Shown: in pieces, positions 51,506 to 64,000 of the stretch
Numbering within the stretch: position 1 is the first letter of the stretch
Layout: every line of letters starts with the position of its first letter
From: Denticeps clupeoides
Taxonomy: Eukaryota; Chordata; Actinopteri; Clupeiformes; Denticipitidae
Direction of reading: 5' to 3'
Assembly (NCBI RefSeq): GCF_900700375.1
Contig: NC_041717.1
Coordinates: 3,731,001-3,795,000, forward strand
DNA: 64,000 nucleotides
Notes under the pieces: generated by a model
What the model was told of the DNA's origin: nothing
Databases searched by the model: none
Seen by the model: the letters and a program-made list of their open reading frames with translations, nothing else
Position numbers and translations under genes: made by a program

Positions 51506-53043
51506 CTTCTCCCTCCGCTGCAGAGCTGCTTCAACTGCTGGCTGTAGAAAAATAGTACAGTGACAGCTTTAACATCTCTGATTTTTAACAATGTGTGGAC
51601 ATGCAAAACAAGCACATTTCTAAAGTTTGCAAGATGGTCAATTAGAGGATTTCACAATGTCTCCCATGCCCCAATCTCTCAATATGTTTGGTGAAATTTG
51701 TGCTGATTGTAAATTCCACTGGTGCGAACCTATTAACATTCATAAGCAGCCCAAAAACTTTGTTCAAGTCCGCAGAATAAAATATGATCATGAAGCCATG
51801 AACAGACTGACCTGCTGGTGCTGCTCCGCTGACGCCCTCTGGCGGTCGGTGGTGTTCCGTTCTGCTCTGAGGTAAAGAGAAGAAGAAAAGTGAGCAAAAC
51901 CTTCATATTTACACACACAGGTTATGTCGAGCGAGAGTCCAATGTCTGTGTGGCTAGTTAGTTAGTTGTAGCATTGCTAACTAGCGACTCCCCCTTTTTG
52001 TAGTAAAATAAAACAGGATTCAAGTGTAAATTAATTCTCACCTCGTCTGGTGCATTGCACAGTAGCCGCGATGACTATGTCGCTCCAGCGTCCTTCTCTT
52101 TCGCAGTAAAGTCGACAAAACGCCAAACTCCAAGACGAACCGAGTCTCTGTGTTTTGAGGCACTGAATACAGGACTCTGTGTTTTGTGTACAGTAGTCAT
52201 GGTAACCTGTCATGTCATGTTGGCGGTGTTGTTTTTAATCAAATAATTTTGTCCATTTAGCATCTTCAGTCCACTTTTTACTTAACCGTCAAATTAGAAC
52301 TTGTGCTTTAGCGCCCTCTGCTGACACAGTTTTATCATGACAGTCGATGAATAAAACCAGGCGCTGGGGTCATGACGGATATATATATACACTACTCGCA
52401 ATAAAATAGGGATATTGTTATTTACATGAGTGCTTTTCCTATTTGTTCTGAATTTTAATGTAATAAGTAAAAGTTCCCTTTGATATTAGTAATAATGTAT
52501 GAGAAGAAACACAATTTTTATTAGTGTAATAAACAGTAAATTCCTCTCATCTTTAACGTTTAAACACAATAACCAATCAGTGTGTAACCGTGGAAGGACA
52601 ATTTCACAGTTTCAAATAAATCAAACACACACAAATAATTTATTTTATGCCAAAATAAAATTATGTTTTATAACACAGTGAAAGAAATGTGTTTAAAGAC
52701 ACTCAGATTAATGGATATTTAAATTATACATGTAATATATATATATACACTCCCAACTTTTCATGTTATTGACCAGACACATTTCCTAATTTAAAAATAA
52801 TGTTGAGAATAAGAACCTTTTTTTTTTTTAAATCTGAGGTTATAACAGTTGTGAAGCGCTCCAAACAATGTGTGAGGCTTCCAACTTTGCTATGTAGAAA
52901 GCAGTTTTAGCAGAGGTGAGGTTAGTGGAGAATTTGCATAGAAGATTTTTGGTTAGGACAGAGATGATCCGTAGAAAGGCAAAGTGAGGAGAGGAGAGAG
53001 TTAGTGGTCAGGAAAGAGCCAGAGGTTAGAGGATGTGTTAACA

Positions 53044-53778
53044 CCCGAGTAGGTAACACACTCGCCTATGAACGAGAAGACCCAGATTCAAATCCCACTT
53101 ACTACCACTGTGTCCCTGAGCAAGACATTCATCCCACATGCCATCAGACACCGGAACACTTAGGGACTTTTTACTCTGGACTGGATGTAACATCAGACGA
53201 ATCCACCCTTATCTGTCAACCCAGGCCACCCAGATACTGGTTCAGTCCTTAGTAATCTCACGACTGGATTACTGTAACTCCCTTCTAGCTGGTCTACCTC
53301 TATATACCATCTGACCTCTACAACTAATACAAAATGCAGCAGCACAACTAATCTTCAACCTTCCCAAGTTCTCCCACACCGCCCCTCTGCTACGTTCCCT
53401 CCACTGGCTCCCAGTAGCTGCACGCATCAGGTTCAAAATACTGATGCTGGCCTACAAAGCCAAACATGGAGTAGCACCATCCTACCTCACAGCCCTTATT
53501 ACACCTCGCACTGCACCTCGTATACTCCGAGCCTCCAGTACTGCTCGCCTGGTCCCTCCATCTCTGAAGGTAAAAGGAAGACATTCATCTAGACTCTTCT
53601 CTGTCTTGGCCCCTTCTTGTTGTCTGTCTTATGTACAACCGAGTGAATAAAAAGATTGTATTCATAGTTGGGGTCCTAGTGAACCAGAATTGATCACTTC
53701 ATCGATGGTAACATGAAAGCACGTTGTAAGTCGCTCTGGATAAGGGCGTCTGCCAAAAGCTTTAAATGTAAATGTAAC
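53044..53778 (+). mobile_element. Chimeric SINE-LINE element, unit 3
   Basis: This is the unit 3 copy, nearly identical. It was inherited through the array duplication, since the flanks are the same in all units. Confidence 0.73.
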
Positions 53779-54474
53779 GTTGTTTAAATGTGACATGTAG
53801 CACCAGGTTCTGGAGAAACATTGTTTTGTTTCACTATGTACTGTCATGTATGCAGCTGAAATGACAATAAAGATCAACTTCAAGTATAAAGTATTTGCCT
53901 TCAAATAATTTTACTTTTGATTCTAAAGTATGTTGGTTTATTGTGGCTGTAATGTCTAATTTTATCCAGTGTCCTTGGCTGTTTGGTGCCCTAGGCAGGG
54001 CCCACACTTTAGAAGACACTTTACTGCACAGATTCTGTTTGTTTTAGTTTTTTTTCTGCGATTTCGCAGAACCCAGGAAAAGTTCATTATGACATAATGA
54101 ACTTGGATTTTCAATATTAGGAATGAAATGTGCTTTATTTGGAAGCAGCCCGTCCCCTTCCCCTTTCGATAGGTGTTAGACTTCAGCCCAGCAGCACTAC
54201 AGAGGACCTCATGCTCACGTCCCACATATGTGGGTGTGATAGAATTTAGAGTACACAACGAAGCTCCTTATTCGAATTGTCTGTTCCACCTTAAATACTG
54301 CTCAGGAGACTACAGTAGGATTTATTTTACATGGAAATGTCCATGTAAATCATAGATTTATGTGCTGAGCAAAGTTACCAGGTCAGTTTTACAATTAAAA
54401 AAAGTTTTGGGCCAGAGTCGATACTATTTCCACACATACCTTAGAAAGCATGAAAACATTTAGAGCCACATGGA

Positions 54475-54700
54475 AAATGTTATGCGTCTTGCAATGTTCG
54501 ACAATGTGAATATCATTCCAGAGCTTAACAAAGGCTACAGGACAGGGATATGGCAATATAATGAGGAGGCTGACAAAAACCAACACATTTGTGGAAGATA
54601 ACAGACTGTATTAAGTTCTGTGGTGCCTTTGAGCTTGCTTTTCCATGGCATTTTCAGAGAGCGTGTGGACTCCATCGTTGGATGCTGTAGTACACAAACC
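54475..54700 (+). mobile_element. hAT-like transposase fragment, unit 3, with 1-bp deletion
   Basis: This is the unit 3 copy. A T is missing in the CACATTTTGTGG stretch, which breaks the short frame, and a small deletion lies just upstream near 54438. Confidence 0.58.
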
Positions 54701-54814
54701 TCTGCAGATTTTCACTGTGTTTAAAGGGTAGACAGTGCAGACTGAACCTGTGGGCTGCATGTTCCCAGTTGTGAGGGAGCAGTTCCTTGATGACACAAAA
54801 GAGTAATCAAAAAA

Positions 54815-55013
54815 CATTTACATTTACAGCATTTATCAGGCGCCCTTATCCAGAGAGACTTACAATCAGTAGTTACAGGGACAGCCCCCCCCCCCCCCCG
54901 GAGACACTCAAGGTTAAGTGTCTTGCTCAGGGACACGATGGTGGGAAGTGGGGTTTGAACCTGGGTCTTCTGGTTCATAGGCGAGTGTGTTACCTACTAG
55001 GCTACTACCACCC
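54815..55013 (-). mobile_element. tRNA-derived SINE, shared site, unit 3
   Basis: This is the unit 3 copy, with the longest internal C run of the three. Confidence 0.8.
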
Positions 55014-55446
55014 ATAGTGAAAAACGTGCACGTGTGAAGTAGATATGGGTGAAAACAAGTGACATAAAACACAGACATTGCTTTTTGCTTTAATTTTTTT
55101 ATCCAGAGTCAGAGTGCATCTGATAACTGACGAACAGCAGTCACCAGGAGCCACTTTTTCTTAGTTCAGTTATGTACCCTGATCAGCAAATAGATAATAA
55201 ATTGACTATTATCTGCAAATCATTAATTAGTAGTACTTGACTTAATAGGTAAGACATACCTAGCATGTATTGCAGAGTGATCAGAAATTTTACACTTTTT
55301 GAGAAATATTGTATCATATATGAAGTCTTTGCACTTCCTGATGTAAGAATGATAATATTCTAAATATAATATTTCATTTATGTCAGTCTCAGGCATTATG
55401 TCAATCATCAGCTGTGTGTGAATATACTGCATTTTTGTGCTATGTT

Positions 55447-58106
55447 TTAGCGCTTTGTCCTCTGCTTGTTTGTGTGAGTTTGCTTCCACCGTTCTCTGGT
55501 CCACCGGCCCTGGTTCTCCACCACCTCGTGGAGGAGATCAATAAACGCATACTCGTTGTCCAGCAGCAGATTGTCATCTCCAGGGGATCGGGAGCCACCT
55601 GTAGGGGGAGCCAGTGAGCCTGAGCCGCTGCATCGCCCATTTGCTCCGCCCTCTTGCAGGGGGGTCTCTGTTTGGGCTCTTGCCCTTTCTTCTTGGTTTG
55701 TTTGAGTTCTTGACCCACATCCTTCTGTTATAGACCCTCTTTTCCTTGACACTCCTGTCCTCAGTCTCGATCTATCATCAGGCTCAGGATGATCCTGTGA
55801 AACTTCAAGCTGCTTCACTGGTTCAAAGATAAACTGGCCGTTGTCTGAATCTACATTGTAGTCTACTGGGAGGAGTGGATCCTGCTGAAAGCCGGGTCTG
55901 AAACCCCTCTCAGCTACTATAACTCGATCGTCTTCTCTCGAGGACAGAGCATTTGATGGCAAAGCTGTAACAGAGACTTGAGGATCTGCTGTGATGTTCC
56001 CAGGAGGACAGTTGTCTTTACAGCCAGCAATCACATCAGTGTTAAACTTTGGCAAGAAAATGAATCTAATCACGTCCTTACTGTCTGAACTTTGTTCTTT
56101 TATTAAGACTGGCCAGGTCGCAACTCTACGAACAGACTTCCGAGGTGCCAGACCACTTCCATCATGGCAACAATGGTGCTTTTTAGATTCTACGTTTTTC
56201 ATAGCCGTTTTTGTATCAATAGTGAGGTAGGGCAAGTTTTCCATGTCCTCTGGAGAACTGCGGTGTCCCTGTTCAAACCTTCGTTCAAACATACTTTCTT
56301 TTTCTTCTGCAATTTCATTTTGAGGTATTTTTTTCTGGAGTGCATTTTCATTCTTCTCCTTCTCAGTCCTACTTTTATCATCTGGTGATAAGCTGTGCAG
56401 TCTTGCTTCAGTTTCTCTGTGATCTTTGTGTGGATTTCCTGACTTATCATAGTTCTGACTGAGGAATTCTGTTCTGGAGAGCACTGGGCCTGCAGATTTA
56501 GACCGGTCTCTTATTCTGTTGCTTTGGGTCAACTTGACTGAATCCATGTGATGGCAGTCTGTTACTTGGGATTCTACAGCATGTATTGGTGAACCACAGC
56601 AGGGATTCACTTGTTTCTTCAGATATTTTCTACAATAAAGAGCTGAAAGGACACAGACGCCACACACCAGGGCACAGAGAGCCACTGGGGACAAGTTACT
56701 GTCATTTGCCTTAATATGGTACCATCAACATTTCAATCACCTCTTAGACGTATAAAGTGAAATATATATATTGAAGTCATAAATCTTTACTCACCGATGA
56801 GAAAAATAAGTCCTGGGTATCCAATAGTTAACCCCACAACTGGTGTGTGTGGTGTGGTGCTTGGCACAAAGACATCAAGTTGCAGACATGAGATGTTCCA
56901 GACTGGACGTCCCCTAAGCACAGCTGGAGTCGAGCAGGTTACTGCGGTCTCGTTCTCCAGACAAGAGGCGTTCTGTAAACCTTCATAAATCATTTCATGC
57001 ATTTTAGAGTGTTCAGTGTTTTGGGTTCATTCCTTAATGTGGATCAGTATAAATAATGATAAGTTCACCTTTCAAGAAGACAACAAACTCCCCAAAGAGC
57101 AACCTTCCACAGGAACAGTCCCAAGGATTTCCATCTAGGCGTACCTTGGTGAACTTTAAGTGGTTCAGGGCCATTGGATTCAGATGCATCAGGCGGTTGA
57201 CTGAAAGGTCTAAATGGGCTAATTTGTGGAGAGCACTGAAGCTTCCTCGAGAAATGGTGTGAATGTGGTTACGAGACAAATTAAGACTGATTAGGCCTGT
57301 GAAGTTGGACAGATCTGCCTGATCTACAGCCTCTAGACTGTTGTTGTACAAAGTGATATTTTGTAATTTTTCAGGGTGGCTGAACCATGTGTGGTTTATT
57401 TTTGCCAAGTGATTTCCATCCAACTTTAGGTTTATGAGCTGCTGGAAGGCATGAAGGGCTCTGGGGGACAAGTCGGTGATCCCATTGTTGGTCAATGTGA
57501 GGCTAGTCACCGATGATAGAGAGTCGCTGTTGAACACTGTGGAGTTGAGGTGACCCACATTGTTCATGAAAAGGACAACAGAGGTCATCCCAACAGGAAA
57601 GCCTGTAATGAAATTAGTTAAGTCAGTTATTCAGTGTGTCCATGAGAAATATATATTAGTCTGATCAAACATTGTATTCTCTGGTCAAACATTGTATATA
57701 TACTTATGTTGGCCAATATTTATGAATCACGCGTGTTGGGGAGGGGGGGGGGTGTTTGCTGATACTAAAAAGACATTTACAGATTTCTTTTTTTTTTTAA
57801 ATGCCGTCATTTATGATCAAATTTGAAAAGCGCTTGTGTTGAATAGAGCGATCTTGTAATTCCCACTTACATATTGACTGGTACGCTGTATCGGCATTGT
57901 GTTTGAAATGTTTAAGTGTCAGATTCCAAATATCTTTTGACAGGAACTTACTTGATGGAACCTTTGTACAGACAAAGTCAACGGTCAGCAGCTGACACTC
58001 GGAATGTACCACATCTATGCAGCCCCACACCAGGAGAACAAGGGCAACTGGGAGAATACAATTTAAATGATATTTATATCTACTGTCTATCAAATTAACC
58101 TGGCAC
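55447..58106 (-). CDS. LRR type I membrane receptor, unit 3
   Basis: The exons are 57952-58106, 57069-57602, 56795-56980 and 55447-56684, with the same phases as unit 2. The LRR region, C-cap, membrane segment and tail are intact. It differs from unit 2 by a handful of residues, for example Phe for Leu in the RRLEQGHR segment and Glu for Lys in the RTEKKKN segment. The frame is open to the same stop. Confidence 0.8.
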
Positions 58107-58748
58107 CTAGAAATGTGATAAAGCAGGTAAAGTCTCACCCCACATGGTGTCCATATCTGCAGCGGCATGTGAATAGTTCCAGAGGGACAGGAGCTAAGAG
58201 TCGACCAGTTACCAAGATACAGGTTTGTCTGCTGCGGCTTTACCAGGGATACAGAGGTCACTACAGAGATGTTGAACTTGTGGTGTCACAGTTGGATGAT
58301 AAAGGCAGGGACGGTTTAACACAAGCCCACCTGGAGTTAGAACCACCTCTTCCTGCTCATCCTGAAAGAAAACAGGTCCAGCACTGACTAATACTTAAGA
58401 TTGCGCTTAGATTCTGTCAAAATGGTCTCTTGCTGGGTGGAATTTCATATCTGGGTCACGGATCAGACCCCGCACACCGCTGCAATAATGGTCTTCATTG
58501 CTGACAACATACGATGAACAGTCTTCTCTGCTCAGAGACTCTGTTCAGCGTAGCTGACGACATGAAGCTGCAAATAAATATGAGTGGCAGAACAAAAAAA
58601 AAAAAAAAAAAAAAAAAAGGAAGGAATGAATATGGGTTTGACGACATATTTATTGAATTTCAGTGCCTCTTGTTAAAATAAATAAGTGGTATGGTAAAGA
58701 AATAGTAATATGACCAAGCATGGAAAGTACAGTATTAAAAAATTGTGA

Positions 58749-59020
58749 TCAATACCAATACAATCTTTTAGTGAATATAAAACACCTAAAATACAAAAAA
58801 CTGCAATTAAGTACACAAGAATGCAGCAAATCATTAGAAATCAAGTTTTCAAAAGCTTCATTTGGAACCAGTAGTTGTAGTCGATCTCCAGGGCCATCTT
58901 TCTTGGCCCTTGTCAGTGTTGCCGCTTTTTTAGTGTTTGGTTTTATTAAACGTGTTTCTGAATCAAATTGGACCTTGCGTTTTAACGAAGAACTGACAAG
59001 CCTTCGCTTCGTCTGTTTTT
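58749..59020 (-). CDS. Unrecognised terminal exon, unit 4
   Basis: This is the unit 4 copy, with an open frame. The only nearby change I noticed (a T to G near 59071) lies upstream of the acceptor and outside the exon. Confidence 0.35.
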
Positions 59021-59282
59021 CTATAAGCCACGTAGGTTTTGTGCAGGCCCATGAGCATGGGAAGAGAGAGCGGATTTAAACCAAACCTTCACAACATCTC
59101 TTACAATCGAGGTGCTTAATATTTCAGCTAAATTTCAGATACTTCATGAGCGTTCTCGACAAGCCTGGTTCAGGGAGCCCTTTGCTCAACTCAGCAGTCT
59201 GAAGTCACTTATGTCAGTGAGTAAAGTGCTTGTGCAACACTTCAATTTGATCTGGAGGCCAGAGTGTTGCTTTAACTGAGTG

Positions 59283-59323
<41 letters not shown>

Positions 59324-60414
59324 AAAATGGAACACAGAAAAAGGAGGAAGGAGGATGAAGTGGCAGTTTACCCCTTTTTTCCAGCAATGTTGTCATCTGT
59401 AAAATAATTACACAACAATTGCAAATATGTTTTCCATTCATGTATATATTAAATACTGTCATTCAAATGGCTTACAGCGACACACTCTTTGAAACAGAGC
59501 ACGCTGCTCTTTGCAGGGATGAGGGTGGAAGGGAGAGAGAGTTTAAGAGAGCAGGCGTCTTCTGCTTGCACTGCTTGGTACAGCACGAGGACAATGGGGG
59601 ATGAAGTTGACCACTTCACAGGACAAAGTGACCAGTGGAGAAACAAGATTAGCAGTAACATCCGATTCGTGAAGGAGTAGGAAGGAAATCATAAAAAGAA
59701 AGAAAGTGACAGAGAGAAAGACAGACATGGGTAACAGAGCATATTGTCAACAGGACCATCAGTTCTCTACAGCTGCTCTACGGCTGATGAGCTTCTTAAA
59801 GCGTTCCATGAAGATGACAATAGTCAAGTACCATGACGAGTGAAGGCCAGCGCACGGACGTCTGAGGCTCGCCCCAAAGACGCAGCAGACATATCTGAGC
59901 AGCACGTTTGGGGAGACAGTGAGGCAAGTTGGCAATACTTTTTGATTTGTTTCTGACAAGTTTGGAGAAGATTTTGACTTGATCTGAGGACCAAGAGCAG
60001 AAGGTGAGTCCAGGCCCTGCAGGCTCAGTGTAGTCCAGAAAAGACACAAGCCCTCTGTTTCAACAAAACAAACCAGGACATTCGACAAAGCCTTGAAGAC
60101 GAGAGGGTGGGCTGCGGCAGAAGAGACGAAGATGGAGACACCAGTGCCAAAACCAATAAATACTTCAAGTACCAAGAAATATACCACATTTACAATAAAA
60201 AAAATATTAAAATAATCACCTTCTTCATCACCACCACATGCTGCACCAGTTTGCATCAATAAACAAACCCTTAATGATTCATCAGATCAAGAGCCAGGAG
60301 GTCCATTCACTCAAGCAACCAAAGAGTCAGTCCAGCTCACACCACTTTTTAGAATTTGTTTTTGTTCAAAATAGTTTTTTGCAGGGCACAGGTCCAAACA
60401 TCCTTCATCTCCTC

Positions 60415-60946
60415 TCAACTCATTTCCCCACTCATATTCTTCTTGGGCCCAGCCGGTCTCTTGACCTGCCACAGGTGGTTGTGGATGGTGAGGGCATCCA
60501 CGCTGACAGACACCGTTTTGGCAGGGATGACTGTGAACTGCTTGCGGTCTGAGCTGTACTTGTACAGCTTGTCAATCATTTTTTTGCTGATGTTCTTGGG
60601 CCCGGTGCCTGTCAACTTCTGGATCTCTTCCGTGTCAGGGAAGTAGGAGTAGAGAGCTCGGAACTGACAGCCACCATCACGGAACAGGATCATAAGGTGG
60701 TTTGATTCACACTTTTCTAGCTCCTACAGAGAAAAACAACCCTTCTGTGACAAATGCGTTAAGCAGCATTTAATTGAAAACTAACGCTTTAATGGTGGGT
60801 GCAAGTGGGATGCAAGTGACAACTCACCTCGAGGATTGAGTTTTTCTGAGCTTCATTTACTTTCCCAGCCAAACAGCAATGAGAGATGGCATTGTGAATG
60901 ATTGGCTTGTTTGATTTTGCACTTGGTTCCTTGAAAAGTTTTGGAC
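60415..60946 (-). CDS. CAMSAP1-like CKK-domain exons, unit 4
   Basis: The exons are 60828-60946 and 60415-60723. The CKK frame is open, but one extra C just before the stop changes the end from NMSGK to NMSGEMS. Given how variable CAMSAP tails are, this should be mild. Confidence 0.8.
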
Positions 60947-61011
60947 CTAAAGAGAGAAAGTGGGGAGGGTGCACGCATTAATAAAAAAAAAAAAAAAAAA
61001 ACACCATCAGT

Positions 61012-61940
61012 CGTTACGAGTGAGGAGCCTTTGATTGAGCTTTTACCAGTATATTCAGCCATGGAGGTGGAAGTTATGGAAGACGCAGTTGAGCCATTGT
61101 CCCAGTCCCTCTCAGTTGTCCGGCTGGAGTTGCGGCTAAGGCCAGGGAAAGACTCAGGTCTTTTGGGGTGAAGAGCTCACTCTTGAAGACTCTTTTATGA
61201 CTCTGTTGTGGCCTCAGCCATCTTTTATGGTGTGGTCTGCTGGGGAGGTAGCATCTCTGCTGGGGACAGAAAGAGGCTGAACAGGCTGATCCGGAGGGCC
61301 AGCTCTGTTCTAGGATGCCCTCTGGACCCAGTGGAGGTGGTATTGACAGGTGAATGGTGGCTAAGCTATCATCCCTGCTGGGCAACATCTCCCACCCCAT
61401 GCAGGAGACCCTGACAGGACTGAGCAGCTCCTTCAGTGGCAAGCTGTGGCACCAACGATGTGGGATGGAGAGATTCAGAAGTCCTTTCCTGCCAACTGCT
61501 GTCAGGCTCTACAACAGCTGACCACACAAACACACATCCAATACACCATCTCCACTTCTCTTAACTGCAATATGTCTATATCTACCTACACAACCAGTAC
61601 ACCATCTCCACTTCTCTTAACTGCAATATGTCTATATCTACCTACACAACCAGTACACCATCTCCACTTCTCTTAACTGCAATTCTTCTGTATCTACCTA
61701 CTTTGTACATATGTAACATCTTGCAAAAAATAAATGTATATACACACATATTTTTACCACTCACATTCACTGTTTTATACTATTCTAGGACTATTTATTT
61801 GCTTGTTTGTACAGTGAACATTTATATTATACAGTCCGTGCTGTTGTCTGTTGCTGCTTGTACTGTCCACTTCCTGCCATGACAATGTAAATTGGACTAA
61901 TAAAGGATCATCTTATCTTATCTTATCTTATCTTATCTTA
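61012..61940 (+). mobile_element. LINE 3' fragment with minisatellite, unit 4
   Basis: This is the unit 4 copy. It has only three 56-bp repeats (from 61539). It keeps the 9 bp CTGATCCGG lost from units 1 and 3, so it has the least deleted LINE coding remnant. Confidence 0.75.
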
Positions 61941-62206
61941 ACAGAGCCACATTTATACACAATAACCAGTCAGTATGTAACAGTGGAAGAACAATTTATT
62001 ACACAATTTCAAATTACATTATGTGGGTAATAACACTGAAAAAAATGTGAAATAATTGTCAGAAAGGGAAATTCAATACAGAACTATATACAGTGTTAAT
62101 AAGATCGATTGAATATACAGCAAAAATATACTTATAAATAAAATATACATTTAAATACAATGAAATTAAAAGATTAATAAGAACACTTTACAATTATTTG
62201 CAATCT

Positions 62207-63204
62207 TTAGACAGTGCAAACAGAGCAGAGGTATTCTTTGTCCACTGCTGGAGTGCTGACTTGTGCCAGTGTTGGGGCGCACCGAGTAAACAGAGGTGTA
62301 GGGGTTTCTGGGTACATCCTGCAACACACAGCCAGAAATAAAATCAGAACCCCTCCGCAACAAAACTATATTTCTCAAAATATTATGTGACAATCAATTT
62401 CGTGTGTATTCATATACTGTGAATTGTACAAAGTAATATGTTGATATATTCTATAATAATATATTTTATATGTAAGCAATATATAAATGTATGAAACAGG
62501 ATATATGCAATTACTGCAAAATACTGCAATTATTGCTGTTTTCATATATTGAATAAATACATTGTTATACTATTTAAGATATTATTATATATACTGAAAA
62601 ATGTACAACATTAAATGAGATTATATATTGAAAACGGCATTGCAAATATATGGGGAAGTTTCTCATATATTGAAATATATTTGCCAATTTATTGCAATAA
62701 AAATTCTAGCGTACAGCAATATACGTTTGTTTTGTAGGGGAAACATCACGGCAGAAAGAGTTTGGGGAGGGACATGACGGGAAATTTACCTGTTAGTTTT
62801 AGTCAGCAGGCCAAATGCCACCCCATGTTGTTCTGGTGAGTGGCTCTCAGTCCCAATCTGCCTCTCCTCCTCCTCCTGGTCCTCGGGAATGACTGTCTGC
62901 CTGCCTTTCTTGGAAATGATGACAGAAAACACTATTACTATGAACACTGTATTAATTCCTACTAAGAACCAAATGAAACCCCATGTTGTCCTGCTGAGTG
63001 TCTCTCAGTCCCAAGCTGCCTCTCCTCCTCCTTCATCTTATCCAGCAGCGCCACCATGAGGCTACAGGATTACTGAATGTGTGTAAGAGTTTGAGGTTTA
63101 TTCCTTGCTGAATGTATTTTTATGTTACACGTAAAATATTCTCACCAGTGATGGTTTTATCAGGTGAAGATTTTAAGTTGAACTTCTGGTTGACGTCACA
63201 GCTG
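62207..63204 (-). CDS. Transmembrane-tail exons, unit 4
   Basis: This is the same three-exon arrangement with the unit 3-type TTAG acceptor before exon b. The frame is open. One change (CTTTTCTT to CCTTTCTT near 62905) alters a residue after the membrane helix. Confidence 0.48.
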
Positions 63205-63295
63205 CTAGAAAAAAAAACACAAAAAATGATCATATTTACATTTACATATTTTCATGCTAATTTTTCTGTCTCCTCTGTAAACATAAGAAGCATCG

Positions 63296-64000
63296 TTAGT
63301 TATTCTGGTAACAAGAGAGGCGGCGGAACAATTTTGGAATATAATTTAATAAACGTGTCAGGCGCTTGCGGAAGCGGTGGCGGCGGCGTGGACGCTCAGC
63401 CGGCACTGCGCAAGGTGGCCTGTAAACCAGTTCTTCATGTTGTGCTGGAGGGTCACTGGAGCAGGGCAGCTGTCTCGCAGAATCTTCTTGTCCTTCTTTT
63501 GGGGGTGACTTGTGGTTCCTGCTGCTGAGGAGACTCCAACCGTGAAGGACTGTCCAGGTCCACATCTGAAACGATTCCAGGCTCAGCATCTCTGGAGGCA
63601 TCCTGCAAAACACACCAAGAAATAGAGTCAGTCCTGCTCCAAATAATCACAGCAGAAAGAGTTAGGGACAGGGACACAACACTGTCTTTACCTCCAAGTT
63701 GACATCGTTTCTGTTGTCCTGTGGGCGGCTGCAGTCCTTGCCCTCCTCCTCCTTCTGGTCTGGGGGCTGGTTTTCTGGCCGATCGACTTCTAGGGAGGCC
63801 GGTGGGTGGGGGTCCTGCTTCAGCCAATCAAGCAGCTCCAGCAGGAGACTGCAGGATAAGTGTGACTGAGCCACAAATGTGTGCTGCACAGACACAGAAA
63901 ATGTGAGGAATATCGTCACTGTTACACTCAGACTGTGCTGCTGTGATCACATGAGGGAAATCTTACTGAGAGCAGCTCCTCTGCACTGGGTCTGTTTCTG
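63296..64000 (-). pseudogene. STE20/MAP4K-like kinase 3' end, unit 4, frame broken
   Basis: Only the last exons fall in the window: final exon 63296-63602, the one before it ending at 63883, and part of the next. In the final exon a G run near 63500 has one base more than in units 1-3, which moves the frame and replaces the basic tail. A further extra T near 63995 lies in the exon cut by the window edge. Either sequencing error or real decay is possible. The catalytic exons are outside the window. Confidence 0.65.

Larger units (their letters stand above)
58330..64000. repeat. Tandem array unit 4 (truncated by window end)
   Basis: The first 5.7 kb of a fourth unit runs from the orphan exon through CAMSAP and the transmembrane exons into the kinase gene. 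It lacks the CAMSAP-flank SINE and keeps the 50-bp segment (59220-59269), as unit 1 does. The array therefore probably continues beyond the window. Confidence 0.92.

Noticed and set aside
59759-60259. 166-codon minus-strand ORF with hydrophobic segments
   Set aside because: Other units do not keep the same frame, and it lies in the 3' flank of the CAMSAP exon. It is more likely UTR sequence.

Overview
The window reads as vertebrate nuclear DNA, most likely from a ray-finned fish. It has multi-exon genes with GT-AG introns, LINE/SINE/hAT debris of types common in teleosts, and one large Polinton/Maverick. There is nothing bacterial in it.

Layout: the backbone is a head-to-tail array of a unit of about 14.4 kb. 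Unit 1 spans 1-29522 and is enlarged by a 15.1 kb Polinton. Unit 2 is 29523-43895, unit 3 is 43896-58329, and unit 4 starts at 58330 and is cut by the window end. By eye the copies are nearly identical. Each full unit carries these host genes on the minus strand, in transcription order from high to low coordinate: (1) a type I membrane protein with leucine-rich repeats and a long cytoplasmic tail; (2) a stretch of LINE, SINE and hAT debris; (3) a compact STE20/MAP4K-like protein kinase of about 421 codons with HSD in place of HRD and DLG in place of DFG; (4) three exons ending in a transmembrane segment, two of them derived from the last two kinase exons; (5) a LINE 3' fragment with a 56-bp minisatellite; (6) only the two last exons of a CAMSAP1-like gene (the CKK domain), with UTR-like sequence after them; (7) an unrecognised terminal exon followed by AATAAA.

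The Polinton (1539-16656) sits in the CAMSAP-derived 3' flank of unit 1, with a 6-bp target duplication. Units 2, 3 and 4 keep the empty site, so the insertion came after the array formed. It looks whole, with TIRs of about 220 bp. Rightward it carries a small multi-exon region, DNA polymerase B, packaging ATPase and two small conserved proteins. Leftward it carries protease, major capsid, small basic protein, minor capsid, integrase and two accessory proteins. I see no break in its main reading frames. It is described here only as a young mobile-element copy.

The array is evolving unevenly. Unit 1 has damaged LRR and CAMSAP copies and unit 4 has a damaged kinase copy, while units 2 and 3 keep open frames. 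Shared indels and substitutions group the units differently along their length (2+3 in the CAMSAP flank, 3+4 in the kinase tail), as expected from unequal exchange or gene conversion. The LRR receptor and kinase could form a signalling pair because they are co-amplified, but that is inference only.
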